This document shows positions 6,822 to 15,276 of a DNA stretch of 30,886 nt, piece by piece (position 1 is the first letter of the stretch; each line of letters starts with the position of its first letter). Position numbers and translations under genes: made by a program. The stretch lies in NCBI GenBank assembly GCA_019411365.1, contig DXQT01000029.1:1-30886 (forward strand). Direction: 5' to 3'. The notes below the pieces were generated by a model. It did no database searches and had not been told where the DNA came from. It saw only the letters and a list, made by a program, of their open reading frames with translations. This DNA is from Roseburia sp. (GTDB taxonomy: Bacteria; Bacillota_A; Clostridia; Lachnospirales; Lachnospiraceae).

Positions 6822-7892
6822 ATGGCTACGATAAGTTTATGCATGATCGTTAAAAATGAGGAGGCGGTTCTCGCGCGATGTCTCGACTCGATTGCAGATC
6901 TGATGGATGAGATCATCATCGTGGATACCGGTTCCACGGACCACACAAAGGAGATCGCTGCAAAATATACCAGTCAGGTCTATGATTTTAAATGGACGAG
7001 CGATTTTTCCGCGGCGAGAAATTTTTCTTTTTCAAAAGCGAATATGGATTACATCTATGCCGCCGATGCGGACGAAGTTTTAGATGATTTTAACCATGAG
7101 CGTTTTCTCCGGCTCGAAAATGCACTGCTGCCGGAAATTGAGATCGTTCAGATGAAATATGTGACGGATGCCGATTTCGACACCGTTTTAAATGCAAAAA
7201 AAGAATACCGTCCGAAACTGTTCAAGCGTCTGCGCACCTTTACCTGGGTCGATCCGGTGCACGAGACAGTCCGCCTGACTCCTGTGATCTTCGACAGCGA
7301 CGTTGAGATTTTACATAAACCGCAGAATTTTCACAGCAAACGTGACTTTTCCATATTTATCAAAAACTTCCAGAGCGGCCACGAACTCTCTCCGAAGATC
7401 CGCACGATGTATGCCAAAGAGCTGTTAAAGACCGGTGACACAAAAGACTTTCAGGATGCGAAACCAATTTTCCAGTATATCTTAGAACATGACCTCTCCG
7501 ATGATGCCATGAAAGAAGCCTCCTGCGTACTCGCGCATGTGTACCGCTTAGAGGACAACAAAAATGAATTTTTCAAGCTGACGATGAAGGATATGCTGAC
7601 CACTCCATGTTCCGAGATCTGCTATGAGCTTGGTACCTATTTTCTCGCGCAGAAAGATTTAAATGAAGCAGTCATCTGGTTCTACAATGCTGCCTATGAA
7701 ACGGAGAGCATCTTAGATGTCCACACCAGCGGCGATCTTCCTCTGTACGGGTTAGTTGAATGTTATGAACTGCTCCTCGCCGAAGCCAAATCGAATATTC
7801 CTTCCGATACCATGCTGGTCTCAAGCTATGAGGAAGCGCTGGAAAAATACCGCCGTGAGTCGCAGAGCTGGACGATGCCGGTAGAGAATTAA
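6822..7892 (+). CDS. Family 2 glycosyltransferase with helical repeat tail
   Basis: 356 residues from ATG 6822, preceded by AGGGGGA at 6 bases. An in-frame open stretch upstream has no family features. ISLCMIVKNEEAVLARCLDSI and EIIIVDTGSTDHTKEIA form the GT-A nucleotide-binding start. AADADEVLDD carries the metal-binding DxD. KLFKR and WVDPVHE fit the acceptor side. This is the SPBc2/SunS-like GT2 group that often joins a GT-A domain to TPR-like helices, here seen from about residue 190 (repeated short amphipathic helices). No membrane segment is seen, so it is cytoplasmic. The sugar and acceptor are unknown. A promoter for the next gene begins right after the stop. Confidence 0.85.
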   Translation: MATISLCMIVKNEEAVLARCLDSIADLMDEIIIVDTGSTDHTKEIAAKYTSQVYDFKWTSDFSAARNFSFSKANMDYIYAADADEVLDDFNHERFLRLENALLPEIEIVQMKYVTDADFDTVLNAKKEYRPKLFKRLRTFTWVDPVHETVRLTPVIFDSDVEILHKPQNFHSKRDFSIFIKNFQSGHELSPKIRTMYAKELLKTGDTKDFQDAKPIFQYILEHDLSDDAMKEASCVLAHVYRLEDNKNEFFKLTMKDMLTTPCSEICYELGTYFLAQKDLNEAVIWFYNAAYETESILDVHTSGDLPLYGLVECYELLLAEAKSNIPSDTMLVSSYEEALEKYRRESQSWTMPVEN

Positions 7893-7897
7893 TTGAC

Positions 7898-7926
7898 TTG
7901 TCAAACTCTCCATAAAGTGTTAGGAT
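7898..7926 (+). promoter_or_regulatory. CoA-transferase promoter
   Basis: TTGTCA (7898-7903), 17-base spacer, TAGGAT (7921-7926), immediately after the glycosyltransferase stop and 70 bases before the start at 7996. An alternative -35, TTGACT, lies 5 bases upstream. Confidence 0.5.
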
Positions 7927-7995
7927 AAGACTATGGTAAATTTTTAACAATCTTTTTATATCATGATTTTTTACAATTATGAGGAGGTATTTGTG

Positions 7996-9339
7996 ATGGA
8001 TTATTCACAGGAATACAAACAGAAACTTGTATCTGCCGACGAGGCGGTAAAATTGATCAAATCCGGTGACTGGGTTGATTTCGGCTGGTGTACAAACACC
8101 GTAGATGCCCTTGATCAGGCGCTGGCAAAACGTACCGATGAGCTGACAAACGTGAACCTGCGCGGTGGTATCCTTTTAAAACCGTTAGCTACTTTCGCAC
8201 GCGAAGATGCCGGTGAGCACTTTACATGGAACTCATGGCATATGTCCGGTATCGAACGTAAAATGATCAGCCGCGGATGCGCTTTCTATTCACCGATCCG
8301 TTACTCCGAACTGCCACGTTATTACCGCGAGCTTGACTGCCCGGATGATGTAGCAATGTTCCAGGTAGCCCCGATGGATTCCCACGGATATTTCAATTTC
8401 GGACCAAGTGCCTCCCATCTCGGCGCAATGTGTCAGACTGCAAAACACATCATCGTAGAGGTAAATGAAAATATGCCGCGCTGCCTTGGCGGAACAGAAT
8501 GTGGAGTTCACATTTCCGATGTTACCTATATCGTAGAGGGTTCGAATCCTCCGATCGGTGAGCTCGGTGCCGGCGGTCCTGCAACAGACATCGACAAGAC
8601 GGTTGCAAAGCTGATCGTAGATGAGATCCCGAACGGTGCATGCTTACAGCTTGGTATCGGCGGTATGCCAAACGCTGTCGGTTCCCTGATTGCAGAGTCT
8701 GACTTAAAAGACCTCGGTGTCCACACAGAGATGTATGTAGATGCATTTGTTGACATCGCAAAAGCAGGAAAGATCACCGGTGCAAAGAAAAATATCGACC
8801 GTTACCGTCAGACCTACGCTTTCGGTGCAGGTACCAAAAAAATGTACGATTACTTAGACGACAACCCAGAGTTGATGAGTGCTCCGGTTGATTACACCAA
8901 CGATATCCGTTCGATCTCTGCACTCGATAACTTTATTTCCATCAACAACGCCGTTGATATCGACCTCTATGGTCAGGTCAATGCAGAGTCAGCAGGTATC
9001 AAGCAGATCAGTGGTGCCGGTGGACAGTTAGACTTCGTTTTAGGTGCTTACCTGTCAAAAGGCGGCAAGAGCTTTATCTGTCTGTCCTCTACCTTTAAGA
9101 CCAAAGACGGACAGGTGCAGTCAAGAATCCGCCCGACATTGGCAAACGGTTCCATCGTAACCGATACCCGTGCCAACACACACTATGTTGTAACTGAGTA
9201 CGGTAAAGTCAATGTCAAAGGACTTTCCGCATGGCAGAAAGCAGAGGCATTAATCTCCATCGCTCACCCGGATTTCCGTGACGAGCTGATCAAAGAGGCT
9301 GAAAAGATGCACATCTGGAGACGCAGCAACAAATACTAA
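7996..9339 (+). CDS. but: Butyryl-CoA:acetate CoA-transferase (acetyl-CoA hydrolase/transferase family)
   Basis: 447 residues from ATG 7996, with GAGGAGGT 7 bases upstream; an ATG 33 bases earlier lacks such a site. It belongs to the 4-hydroxybutyrate/butyryl-CoA transferase family. The predicted catalytic Glu is Glu245 in [10 protein letters not shown], matching the HTEM motif of that group, and [13 protein letters not shown] and [11 protein letters not shown] are typical CoA-binding loops. The enzyme moves CoA from butyryl-CoA to acetate, the last butyrate-forming step in Roseburia-type fermenters. It has its own promoter and a strong terminator, so it is monocistronic. Codon use is more biased than in its neighbours (frequent GGT, CGT, TTAGA), which suggests high expression. 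Other short-chain acids as substrates cannot be excluded. Confidence 0.9.
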   Translation: MDYSQEYKQKLVSADEAVKLIKSGDWVDFGWCTNTVDALDQALAKRTDELTNVNLRGGILLKPLATFAREDAGEHFTWNSWHMSGIERKMISRGCAFYSPIRYSELPRYYRELDCPDDVAMFQVAPMDSHGYFNFGPSASHLGAMCQTAKHIIVEVNENMPRCLGGTECGVHISDVTYIVEGSNPPIGELGAGGPATDIDKTVAKLIVDEIPNGACLQLGIGGMPNAVGSLIAESDLKDLGVHTEMYVDAFVDIAKAGKITGAKKNIDRYRQTYAFGAGTKKMYDYLDDNPELMSAPVDYTNDIRSISALDNFISINNAVDIDLYGQVNAESAGIKQISGAGGQLDFVLGAYLSKGGKSFICLSSTFKTKDGQVQSRIRPTLANGSIVTDTRANTHYVVTEYGKVNVKGLSAWQKAEALISIAHPDFRDELIKEAEKMHIWRRSNKY

Positions 9340-9376
9340 TTGCACATAATCTATGCATGCATAAATTATGCATAAA

Positions 9377-9421
9377 GAAAAGGCAGAACCGCTTCATCCC
9401 CGGCTCTGCCTTTTCTTTTTT
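9377..9421 (+). terminator. Rho-independent terminator of the CoA-transferase gene
   Basis: Stem AAAAGGCAGA/TCTGCCTTTT with an inner CCG/CGG extension, followed by a T-rich tract (TTTTCTTTTTT). Just before it, 9357-9373 is a near-palindrome ATGCATAA...TTATGCAT. Confidence 0.85.
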
Positions 9422-9426
9422 ATACT

Positions 9427-9560
9427 CATTTTTTCACACAGTCCAGCTTTTTGCTATCTTTCCATCTCTGGCATTCCCTATACTGTTGCTTTCTATTTTT
9501 CACACCGGCATTTCACCCATTCTGTTATCTTTCCAGTTCTGACATTCTCACACCGTTACA
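9427..9560. repeat. Degenerate tandem duplication covering the permease gene end
   Basis: Two ~67-70-base units can be aligned by eye (about 9427-9492 and 9493-9560). They share ATTTTT-CACAC, TATCTTTCCA, CTCTG-or-TTCTG then CATTC, and ACTGTTGCTTTCT/ACCGTTACACTCT. The right copy includes the last codons of the 9548-10261 gene, so the 3' end of the gene seems to have been duplicated downstream and then to have drifted. Confidence 0.4.
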
Positions 9561-10261
9561 CTCTGTTTTTTCAGAAAATTCCACCCCAGCACTGCCATAA
9601 TGACTGCAGCTATGACTCCAACGACAACCAGATACTGCACGATATTTCCGAATCCGATCTGCATGCCAAACCGATGCATCTTTGCTGCCAGTGCTTCATT
9701 TTCAATTAATTTCACCGGCACAAGTGTGACAAACATCCAGATCGCCCAGATTGCCCAGAATGCTTTCATTCCAAACCGCAGGGTCACAGCCCCTAAAAAC
9801 AGTTCAACGATCGTCATTCCCACAATCACTGCCAGAAGATATTTCCACTGAAAATACTGTGTGAGGTCAAGTATCACTTCGCACTGCGGATAGATCACGC
9901 GCATCAGGGCGGATTCTATCTTCCCAAGCACGAACAGTAACAGTTCTAATCCTGCCAGTTCTGCCATATTAAACAATGCATAACTTCCCACATATGCTCT
10001 TCTTGTCGCTCCCATGGAAATTGCCATATTAAATTCCCCGACAAAAGAAAATATGATACCAAAGAAATGCACAAATACCAGTGCTGCCATCGCGATCAAC
10101 ATTCCAAGAGTGACACACTCATTTTCTTCCATGGTATTTGCCCGGATGATCATCATAACAATGATTCCAAATATATAGCTGCCAAATGCAACTGCAAGGA
10201 ACTGCAGCACTTCCATTTTTCTTGTCTTACACTGTATCAAAAAATTACCTGTCATTCCCAC
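9548..10261 (-). CDS. Multi-pass membrane protein, ABC-2-type permease-like
   Basis: 237 residues with about six hydrophobic segments (near residues 19-40, 52-75, 93-112, 139-160, 168-185, 205-228). No soluble motif is recognised. It is the last gene of a four-gene unit (GntR-type regulator, ABC ATPase, membrane protein, membrane protein), so it is probably part of the transporter, like the permeases in YtrA-controlled operons of Bacillus. The start is uncertain: GTG 10261 is 5 bases after GGGGT, while ATG 10255 is about 10 bases after it. The substrate is unknown; cell-envelope stress or peptide export is an inference from the regulator type. Confidence 0.75.
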   Translation of the reverse strand: MGMTGNFLIQCKTRKMEVLQFLAVAFGSYIFGIIVMMIIRANTMEENECVTLGMLIAMAALVFVHFFGIIFSFVGEFNMAISMGATRRAYVGSYALFNMAELAGLELLLFVLGKIESALMRVIYPQCEVILDLTQYFQWKYLLAVIVGMTIVELFLGAVTLRFGMKAFWAIWAIWMFVTLVPVKLIENEALAAKMHRFGMQIGFGNIVQYLVVVGVIAAVIMAVLGWNFLKKQSVTV

Positions 10262-10347
10262 GCTACCCCTTTCATACGGTTTTCATTTTGTGTATAAAAT
10301 ACTCCCGTTGCTCTGTCGTCCCAGTCTTCTACACAAAATACTCTGTT

Positions 10348-11025
10348 TTATACCCGGACTTCATACTTCGATACAACGCGAAGCATCATGACCAGACTGA
10401 CCGCATACAGCGCAGCTGCTACTACTGCACCGATCAAAAGTCCCATCGAAATAACACTGCCGGACTGTCCCTGAAACCATGCAGTCAGCGTATCCGCCAG
10501 ATCGCTGCCCATAATAAAACCTGCACCAATACCCATCACAACTGCAACTGTCACAATGATGCCGACTGCTATTCCCTTTTTTCCATAACGCATCTGCAAA
10601 ACAGCGCAGATCTGACCGAATGCAATACACAAAACAAATGCTTCCGCGATCAGTATATTCTTAAATCCATCCATTCTGCCTGCGGACATATATCCCGTAA
10701 AAAGGATAAACAGATATGCAGTCACCGCATAGCCCGCATATAACAGCTGCGCACCCCATGCAGCTTCCTTTCTGCCTGATCCAAATGAAAGCACCATCGG
10801 AATATAGGCTCCTCCATAACTGATCGGTCCAATATAGTTAAACATGATGCCGATCAGGACCGCAAAGAAATTAGCGCTCTGCCAGAATCCACTGTCAGCA
10901 CTCTCACCCATACTGAAAAACAAACCGTACAGCAAAACAAATCCAATCAGGATGGCTGTCATCTGTATTCCATATTTTCCCCAGAAAAGCAGGTTCCTTT
11001 TTATTATCATTTTAGACTGTTCCAT
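10348..11025 (-). CDS. Multi-pass membrane protein, ABC transporter permease-like
   Basis: 225 residues with about six membrane segments (near 18-37, 50-68, 88-108, 125-142, 148-168, 192-215) and few charged loops. GGGAGG lies 8 bases before ATG 11025. It starts 22 bases after the ABC ATPase stop, and a second membrane protein follows, so the two membrane proteins probably pair with the ATPase. No family beyond ABC-2-like permease can be named, and no substrate motif is visible. Confidence 0.75.
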   Translation of the reverse strand: MEQSKMIIKRNLLFWGKYGIQMTAILIGFVLLYGLFFSMGESADSGFWQSANFFAVLIGIMFNYIGPISYGGAYIPMVLSFGSGRKEAAWGAQLLYAGYAVTAYLFILFTGYMSAGRMDGFKNILIAEAFVLCIAFGQICAVLQMRYGKKGIAVGIIVTVAVVMGIGAGFIMGSDLADTLTAWFQGQSGSVISMGLLIGAVVAAALYAVSLVMMLRVVSKYEVRV

Positions 11026-11047
11026 TTTCCATTCCTCCCGCTATTTC

Positions 11048-11935
11048 CTAGTCATCTAATCCGCACAGTGAAACAAATAATTTTTCCAGGCTGATCGGCT
11101 GGATCGTCACATCATAGCCCTTTGGCAGCTCCTGGCCTTCTTTTAAAAGGATCGTCACGCTCTTGCTGCGTCCCATTTTTTCCTCGTGGTGTTTCTCATA
11201 ACCTTCCGCTGCCTGATCTACCACTTCCGCAAGTCCGCTGACATGATAACTTCTCTCTAGCAGATCCTGTGTATTTTCTTTCAGTAAAAGGCTGCCATCC
11301 TTGATCATGATGACCTCCTCCATCAGATCCGCTGCCTCCTCGATAATGTGTGTGGAGATCACAAAGGTACGGCCTGTTTCGGTGTATTCTTCCATCAGTT
11401 TATGGTAAAAGTACTCGCGCATCACGACATCTAACCCCGCTACCGGCTCATCTAAAAAAGTAAAATCCGCTTTGCTGGCAAGCGCCACAATGATCGTTAC
11501 CATGGAAAGCATACCCTTCGACATTTTGTTGATACGCTGTTTCGTATTCAGCTCAAATTTTTCAATCAGCTCATCTGCCATTTTCTGATCCCAGTTCGGA
11601 TAATAGTAAGATGCATTTTTTAAATACTCTTTTACTTTTAATGAACTGACACCACTTCCATACAGGTTGGTTGAAAGTTCTCTGGAAAAACAGATATGAT
11701 CTAATGCTTTTCTGTTTTCCCATATCTTTTCGCCGTTCCAGGTCACATTTCCCTCCGTCGCCGGATTCTGTGCGGATAAAATCGATAATAATGTTGTTTT
11801 TCCAGCACCGTTTCTTCCGATCAGACCATAGATCTTTCCTTTTTCCAGTGTGAAATCTATATTTTTTAAAACTTCTTTTTTCCCATAACTCTTATTGACA
11901 TTGCTGCAGATGATTGCTTCCATCTTATTTTCCAT
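11048..11935 (-). CDS. ABC transporter ATP-binding protein
   Basis: 295 residues. Walker A is GRNGAGKT (about 39-46). The signature is MSKGM, a degenerate form of LSGGQ found in YtrB-like and other ABC-2 exporters. Walker B is FTFLDEP, the D-loop AGLD, and the switch His is in ISTH. The last ~75 residues form a C-terminal tail typical of drug or lantibiotic-type export ATPases. A G-rich ribosome site overlaps the stop region of the preceding GntR-type gene, so the two are translationally linked. It energises export or sensing with the two downstream membrane proteins. Confidence 0.9.
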   Translation of the reverse strand: MENKMEAIICSNVNKSYGKKEVLKNIDFTLEKGKIYGLIGRNGAGKTTLLSILSAQNPATEGNVTWNGEKIWENRKALDHICFSRELSTNLYGSGVSSLKVKEYLKNASYYYPNWDQKMADELIEKFELNTKQRINKMSKGMLSMVTIIVALASKADFTFLDEPVAGLDVVMREYFYHKLMEEYTETGRTFVISTHIIEEAADLMEEVIMIKDGSLLLKENTQDLLERSYHVSGLAEVVDQAAEGYEKHHEEKMGRSKSVTILLKEGQELPKGYDVTIQPISLEKLFVSLCGLDD

Positions 11936-11948
11936 TTTATCTTCCCCC

Positions 11949-12314
11949 TTATTGATCTGCTGACTGGATCAGTTTAATGACCTCATTTTTATCAAGTCCA
12001 ATGCTTGCCGCTTCCTCTAACAATTTTTTGACATAGTGATCAAAAAATTCGTTCCGCCTGCGGTTTAAAATGTTTTCTTTTGCCCCTTCTGCTACAAACA
12101 TGCCGATTCCCCTTTTCTTATATAAGATTCCTTCATCTACCAATATATTCACGCCTTTCGCCGCAGTCGCCGGGTTGATCGCATATAACTTTGCCAGCTC
12201 ATTGGTACTCGGCACACGCTCTTCCTCCAGAAGAATATCCCTCAAAATATCTGTTTCGATCATTTCTGCGATCTGCAGATAAATGGATTTCTCCTGCGTT
12301 AAGATTTCATTCAT
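11949..12314 (-). CDS. GntR-family regulator, YtrA subfamily
   Basis: 121 residues, the short YtrA form. The winged helix is YLQIAEMIETDILRDILLEEERVPSTNELAKLYAINPATAAKGVNILVDEGILYKKRGIGMFV, followed by only ~45 residues of helical tail instead of a large effector domain. YtrA proteins repress their own operon, which encodes an ABC transporter, and respond to cell-envelope antibiotics in Bacillus. Here it is the first gene of such an operon, with a good promoter and a palindromic operator upstream. AAAGGAG lies 9 bases before the ATG. Confidence 0.9.
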   Translation of the reverse strand: MNEILTQEKSIYLQIAEMIETDILRDILLEEERVPSTNELAKLYAINPATAAKGVNILVDEGILYKKRGIGMFVAEGAKENILNRRRNEFFDHYVKKLLEEAASIGLDKNEVIKLIQSADQ

Positions 12315-12387
12315 GCATGGTGGCTCCTTTCTTTCAATTTCATTCCTGATAAGATTCCGTTGGCATTATGTGGTTGGTTTGTTATGT

Positions 12388-12411
12388 GGTTCATTACTTG
12401 TGTAACTAACC
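12388..12411. promoter_or_regulatory. YtrA-type operator candidate
   Basis: A 24-base interrupted palindrome: GGTT-2-TTAC-4-GTAA-2-AACC on the minus strand, symmetric at all eight paired blocks' bases. It begins within the -10 and covers the expected transcription start, so binding would block initiation. TTATGTGGTT also occurs twice nearby (12366-12375, 12382-12391), 16 bases apart. Confidence 0.65.
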
Positions 12412-12437
12412 ATAGCACTATGTTACGATATTGTCAA
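12409..12437 (-). promoter_or_regulatory. Promoter of the GntR-ABC operon
   Basis: On the minus strand, perfect TTGACA (12432-12437), 17-base spacer, TATGGT (12409-12414). It lies about 95 bases before the regulator start. Confidence 0.8.
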
Positions 12438-12475
12438 CAAATTTATTCATAAAATTTAGAAAATTTCTATAACGC

Positions 12476-12532
12476 AAAAAAAGCAACACCATCACAACCC
12501 ACCTGTCAAACAGGTCAGTCATGTGTGTTGCC
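12476..12532 (-). terminator. Terminator of the sdaAB-sdaAA unit
   Basis: On the minus strand the outer arms GCAACAC/GTGTTGC enclose an inner perfect hairpin ACCTGT/ACAGGT, and a run of seven T follows. It lies about 50 bases after the sdaAA stop. Confidence 0.85.
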
Positions 12533-12580
12533 TTGTCAAATAACCAAAACCGATTTATCTCATTTTTTCCATCTACGGCA

Positions 12581-13465
12581 TCATGCTTCCTGCGTTCTGC
12601 CCCCGGCCATCCGCTCACGGATCTCCACTCCGGTCGGTGTTCCCGCAAGTCCGCCTTTTCCTGTTTCACGGATATCCTCGGACATGCTTCTTCCGATACT
12701 CCGCATCGCATCGATCACCTCATCCGGCGGAATCTTGCTGAAGATTCCCGCACTCGTCAGATCCGCCGATGTCAGTGCATTGACTGCGCCCATCACATTT
12801 CGTTTCACGCACGGCACCTCCACCAGACCGGCAACCGGATCACAGGCAAGTCCCAACAGATTTTTTAAAGCCAGTGCCGCTGCATTTGCGATCTCTTTTG
12901 CACTGCCGCCTGATAAATGCACAACTCCGCCCGCTGCCATCGCAGACGCAGAACCGATCTCTGCCTGACAGCCTCCCGCTGCACCTGCCAGAAAAGCACG
13001 CTCTGCGATCACTCCGCCGATCCCGGCTGCTACAAACAGTGCTTCCACCATTTTTTCCTCAGAATAGCCTTTTTCTTCCTGCAGACTCAAAAATACCGCC
13101 GGCACAACTCCGCACGAACCGGCAGTCGGTGCCGCGACAATACGCTTCATGCATGCATTTGACTCACTGGTCTTTAATGCCTTCTCCATGACTTTCCCGA
13201 TAAAATCTCCACAGAGCAAAGTTCCCTCTGCCCTCGCCTCCATCATCTTTTTGCCTTCCGTACCGACAAGTCCGCTCTCGGATTTTAATTTTTCATCATA
13301 ACGCGCATCCGCATCTTTCATCGCCTGATACATCGCGCGCATCTGCTCAAATGATACTTCCTCCGTGATCCCCTGCTCCCTGCAGTCGTCCTCCTGCACG
13401 ATCTTCCAGAACGGTTTCCCGGATTTTTCTTCTAATTCGCATAATTCCTGTAATGATCCATACAT
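12581..13465 (-). CDS. sdaAA: L-serine dehydratase, iron-sulphur type, alpha subunit
   Basis: 294 residues, full length for the separate alpha subunit. AAPTAGSCGVVPA, AGAAGGCQAEIGSASAM and GLACDPVAGLVEVPC hold the cysteines that bind the oxygen-sensitive [4Fe-4S] cluster. The enzyme turns L-serine into pyruvate and ammonia in the cytoplasm. AGGA lies 9 bases before the ATG. It starts 29 bases after the beta-subunit stop, and a strong terminator follows, so the two genes form their own unit. Confidence 0.95.
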   Translation of the reverse strand: MYGSLQELCELEEKSGKPFWKIVQEDDCREQGITEEVSFEQMRAMYQAMKDADARYDEKLKSESGLVGTEGKKMMEARAEGTLLCGDFIGKVMEKALKTSESNACMKRIVAAPTAGSCGVVPAVFLSLQEEKGYSEEKMVEALFVAAGIGGVIAERAFLAGAAGGCQAEIGSASAMAAGGVVHLSGGSAKEIANAAALALKNLLGLACDPVAGLVEVPCVKRNVMGAVNALTSADLTSAGIFSKIPPDEVIDAMRSIGRSMSEDIRETGKGGLAGTPTGVEIRERMAGGRTQEA

Positions 13466-13494
13466 GAAATGTTCCTACTTTCTTATGATAAATT

Positions 13495-14160
13495 CTACTC
13501 TTCCACAAGACTGCAATATGTCACTTTTAATATGCCCTCTAACCGCTCCAGCCATGCAAGCGATTCTTTTGGCACTTCCTGATCGCACTCTATGACCATG
13601 ACGGCGCTGCCACCCCTGCTTTTCCGGTAAAGCTGCATTGTTGCAATGTTGACACCCTTGTGTGCGAGCATGGAAGTCACTTCGGTGACATGTCCCGGCT
13701 GGTCGATGTTGTGCACGATCAGTGTCGGATAATCGCCGCTGAAATTGGCAGTGATCCCGTCAAGCTCACAGATCTGTATCCGCCCGCCTCCAATCGAAGC
13801 CGCAACCACTTCGAGTGTACGCCCGGAAACACCTGTCAGATTCATTTTCACTGAATTGGGATGCACATCACCAAGATCAATCCCCTCTAAGGAAAAATCC
13901 ATTCCTCTTTCGCCTGCAATCCGAAAACTGTCCGGGATTGCCGGATCATCCACCTGCATGCCCAAAAGTCCGGCGATCAGCGCCTTATCCGTGCCATGTC
14001 CCTTTCCCGTTGCAAGGAAGGAACCGTGAAAATATATTTTTGCCTCTTTTACTTCTTCCGCAAGCAGCTTACGGCTGACTCTCCCGATCTTGACGGCTCC
14101 TGCCGTATGGGAGCTGGATGGACCGACCATCACAGGTCCGATGATGTCTAACAGGTTCAT
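13495..14160 (-). CDS. sdaAB: L-serine dehydratase, iron-sulphur type, beta subunit
   Basis: 221 residues. The N-terminal half (DIIGPVMVGPSSSHTAGAVKIG, GHGTDKALIAGLLG) is the substrate-side domain with its SSSHTAG loop. The C-terminal ~75 residues (LIVHNIDQPGHVTEVTSMLAHKGVNIATMQLYR) form an ACT domain, expected to bind serine or another small ligand. GGAG lies 7 bases before the ATG. It is transcribed ahead of sdaAA, and a perfect palindrome at 14180-14197 sits in its leader. Confidence 0.95.
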   Translation of the reverse strand: MNLLDIIGPVMVGPSSSHTAGAVKIGRVSRKLLAEEVKEAKIYFHGSFLATGKGHGTDKALIAGLLGMQVDDPAIPDSFRIAGERGMDFSLEGIDLGDVHPNSVKMNLTGVSGRTLEVVAASIGGGRIQICELDGITANFSGDYPTLIVHNIDQPGHVTEVTSMLAHKGVNIATMQLYRKSRGGSAVMVIECDQEVPKESLAWLERLEGILKVTYCSLVEE

Positions 14161-14179
14161 ATCATATCTCCGTTTCTCT

Positions 14180-14197
14180 CATAAGTATTTACTTATG
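14180..14197. promoter_or_regulatory. Palindrome upstream of sdaAB (operator candidate)
   Basis: CATAAGTA and TACTTATG are perfect arms around 2 bases, 20 bases before the sdaAB start. No T-tract follows. The regulator is unknown. Confidence 0.45.
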
Positions 14198-14283
14198 TTT
14201 TCTATAATTTTATCCTATTTGAAGTTATATCAAATCCATGATACATTTTAATTGCTATATACACACACACATTTATAGCATAG

Positions 14284-14323
14284 AAAAGGACAGCGTTTCC
14301 ACCTCAGGAAACCTGTTCTTTTT
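14284..14323 (-). terminator. Terminator of the mod/lysR end of the molybdenum operon
   Basis: On the minus strand, AAAAG-ACAG-TTTCC pairs with GGAAA-CTGT-CTTTT around a short loop, ending in a TTTTCT tract. It begins 4 bases after the LysR stop. Confidence 0.75.
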
Positions 14324-14326
14324 ATT

Positions 14327-15276
14327 TTACAGCAACAGCGTGTTCGTATCAGTCTGCCCGTGAAACATACCTTCGGTTGTTTTCATCGCTCTAATCTCAT
14401 CATGCCCATACCAGCGCACAATATCCATAAAATCACGGAGTGGATCATTCCATACCTTATGTGGATGATATACCAGATTTAAATTTCTTTCAAGACAAAG
14501 ATCTTCCACTTTTATTTCCGCCAGACGGCCTTCTTTTAAATATTCCTCAATCAGACAATATGGCAGCACAGAAATACCAAAACCATCTTCCACCGCCTGC
14601 ACAAGTACTTTCGTACTCCGGCTCTCCCAGAGCGGATCGATCACGCAGTCTTTTGTCCTTAAAATGGCTTCAAAACGGTCACGTACCCCGGCTCCCTTTT
14701 CCCGCAGAAGAAAATTTTCTTTTTTCAGGTCCTCAAATCTGACATGCTCCTTCCCCGCCAGTGGATGATCCGGTGCCGCAACGATCAGTGTCCGGTCCTT
14801 TGCAAACGGCTCCTGGATATAGTCGGTCTCGCCAGGCAGATCTTCCATCAATCCCAGATCGATCTGATGCGTTTTTAAAAGTTCCATCAGCCGCACTGAC
14901 CCGCTAACCGTTACTTTCACTTGGATATCTGGATACTTTTTTCAAATGCACGGATAAATCCACGCAGCATTTTCACGCCGACAGAAAGGTTTGCACCGAT
15001 ACGGATTGTCCGCACCCCTTCCGTTTCTTTTAAATGCTGTTCCAAATCCTGATACAATCCAAGGATATGGCATGCATACTGATATAGAAGCCTGCCGCTC
15101 TCCGTCGGCACCACTTTACGGTTATAGCGCTCTAAAAAACAGACACCGCTCTCCTGCTCTAATTCCTTGATGGTCTGACTCACCGCAGGCTGTGTCATAT
15201 ATAGTTTTTCGGCCGTCTTTGTCATGCTTCCCTCTTCACACACTGTACGGAAAATAGTCAGTTGTCTGTTATTCAT
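14327..15276 (-). pseudogene. LysR-family regulator, split by a one-base frameshift
   Basis: Two frames together make one normal LysR protein of about 316 residues. The first (14917-15276, 119 aa) has the winged helix MNNRQLTIFRTVCEEGSMTK...LYMTQPAVSQTIKELE and ends in RAFEKSIQISK. The second (14327-14920, 197 aa) holds the effector domain from KVTVSGSVRLMELLKTHQIDLG. Adding one A to the six-A run (14937-14942 on the plus strand as T) restores RAFEKKYPDIQVKVTVSG, the usual LysR sequence. It follows modC with an 8-base overlap, so it probably controlled molybdate uptake or the SDMH genes. A true mutation, a homopolymer sequencing error or slippage-based switching all remain possible. If real, the protein would lack its sensing domain. 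Confidence 0.85.
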
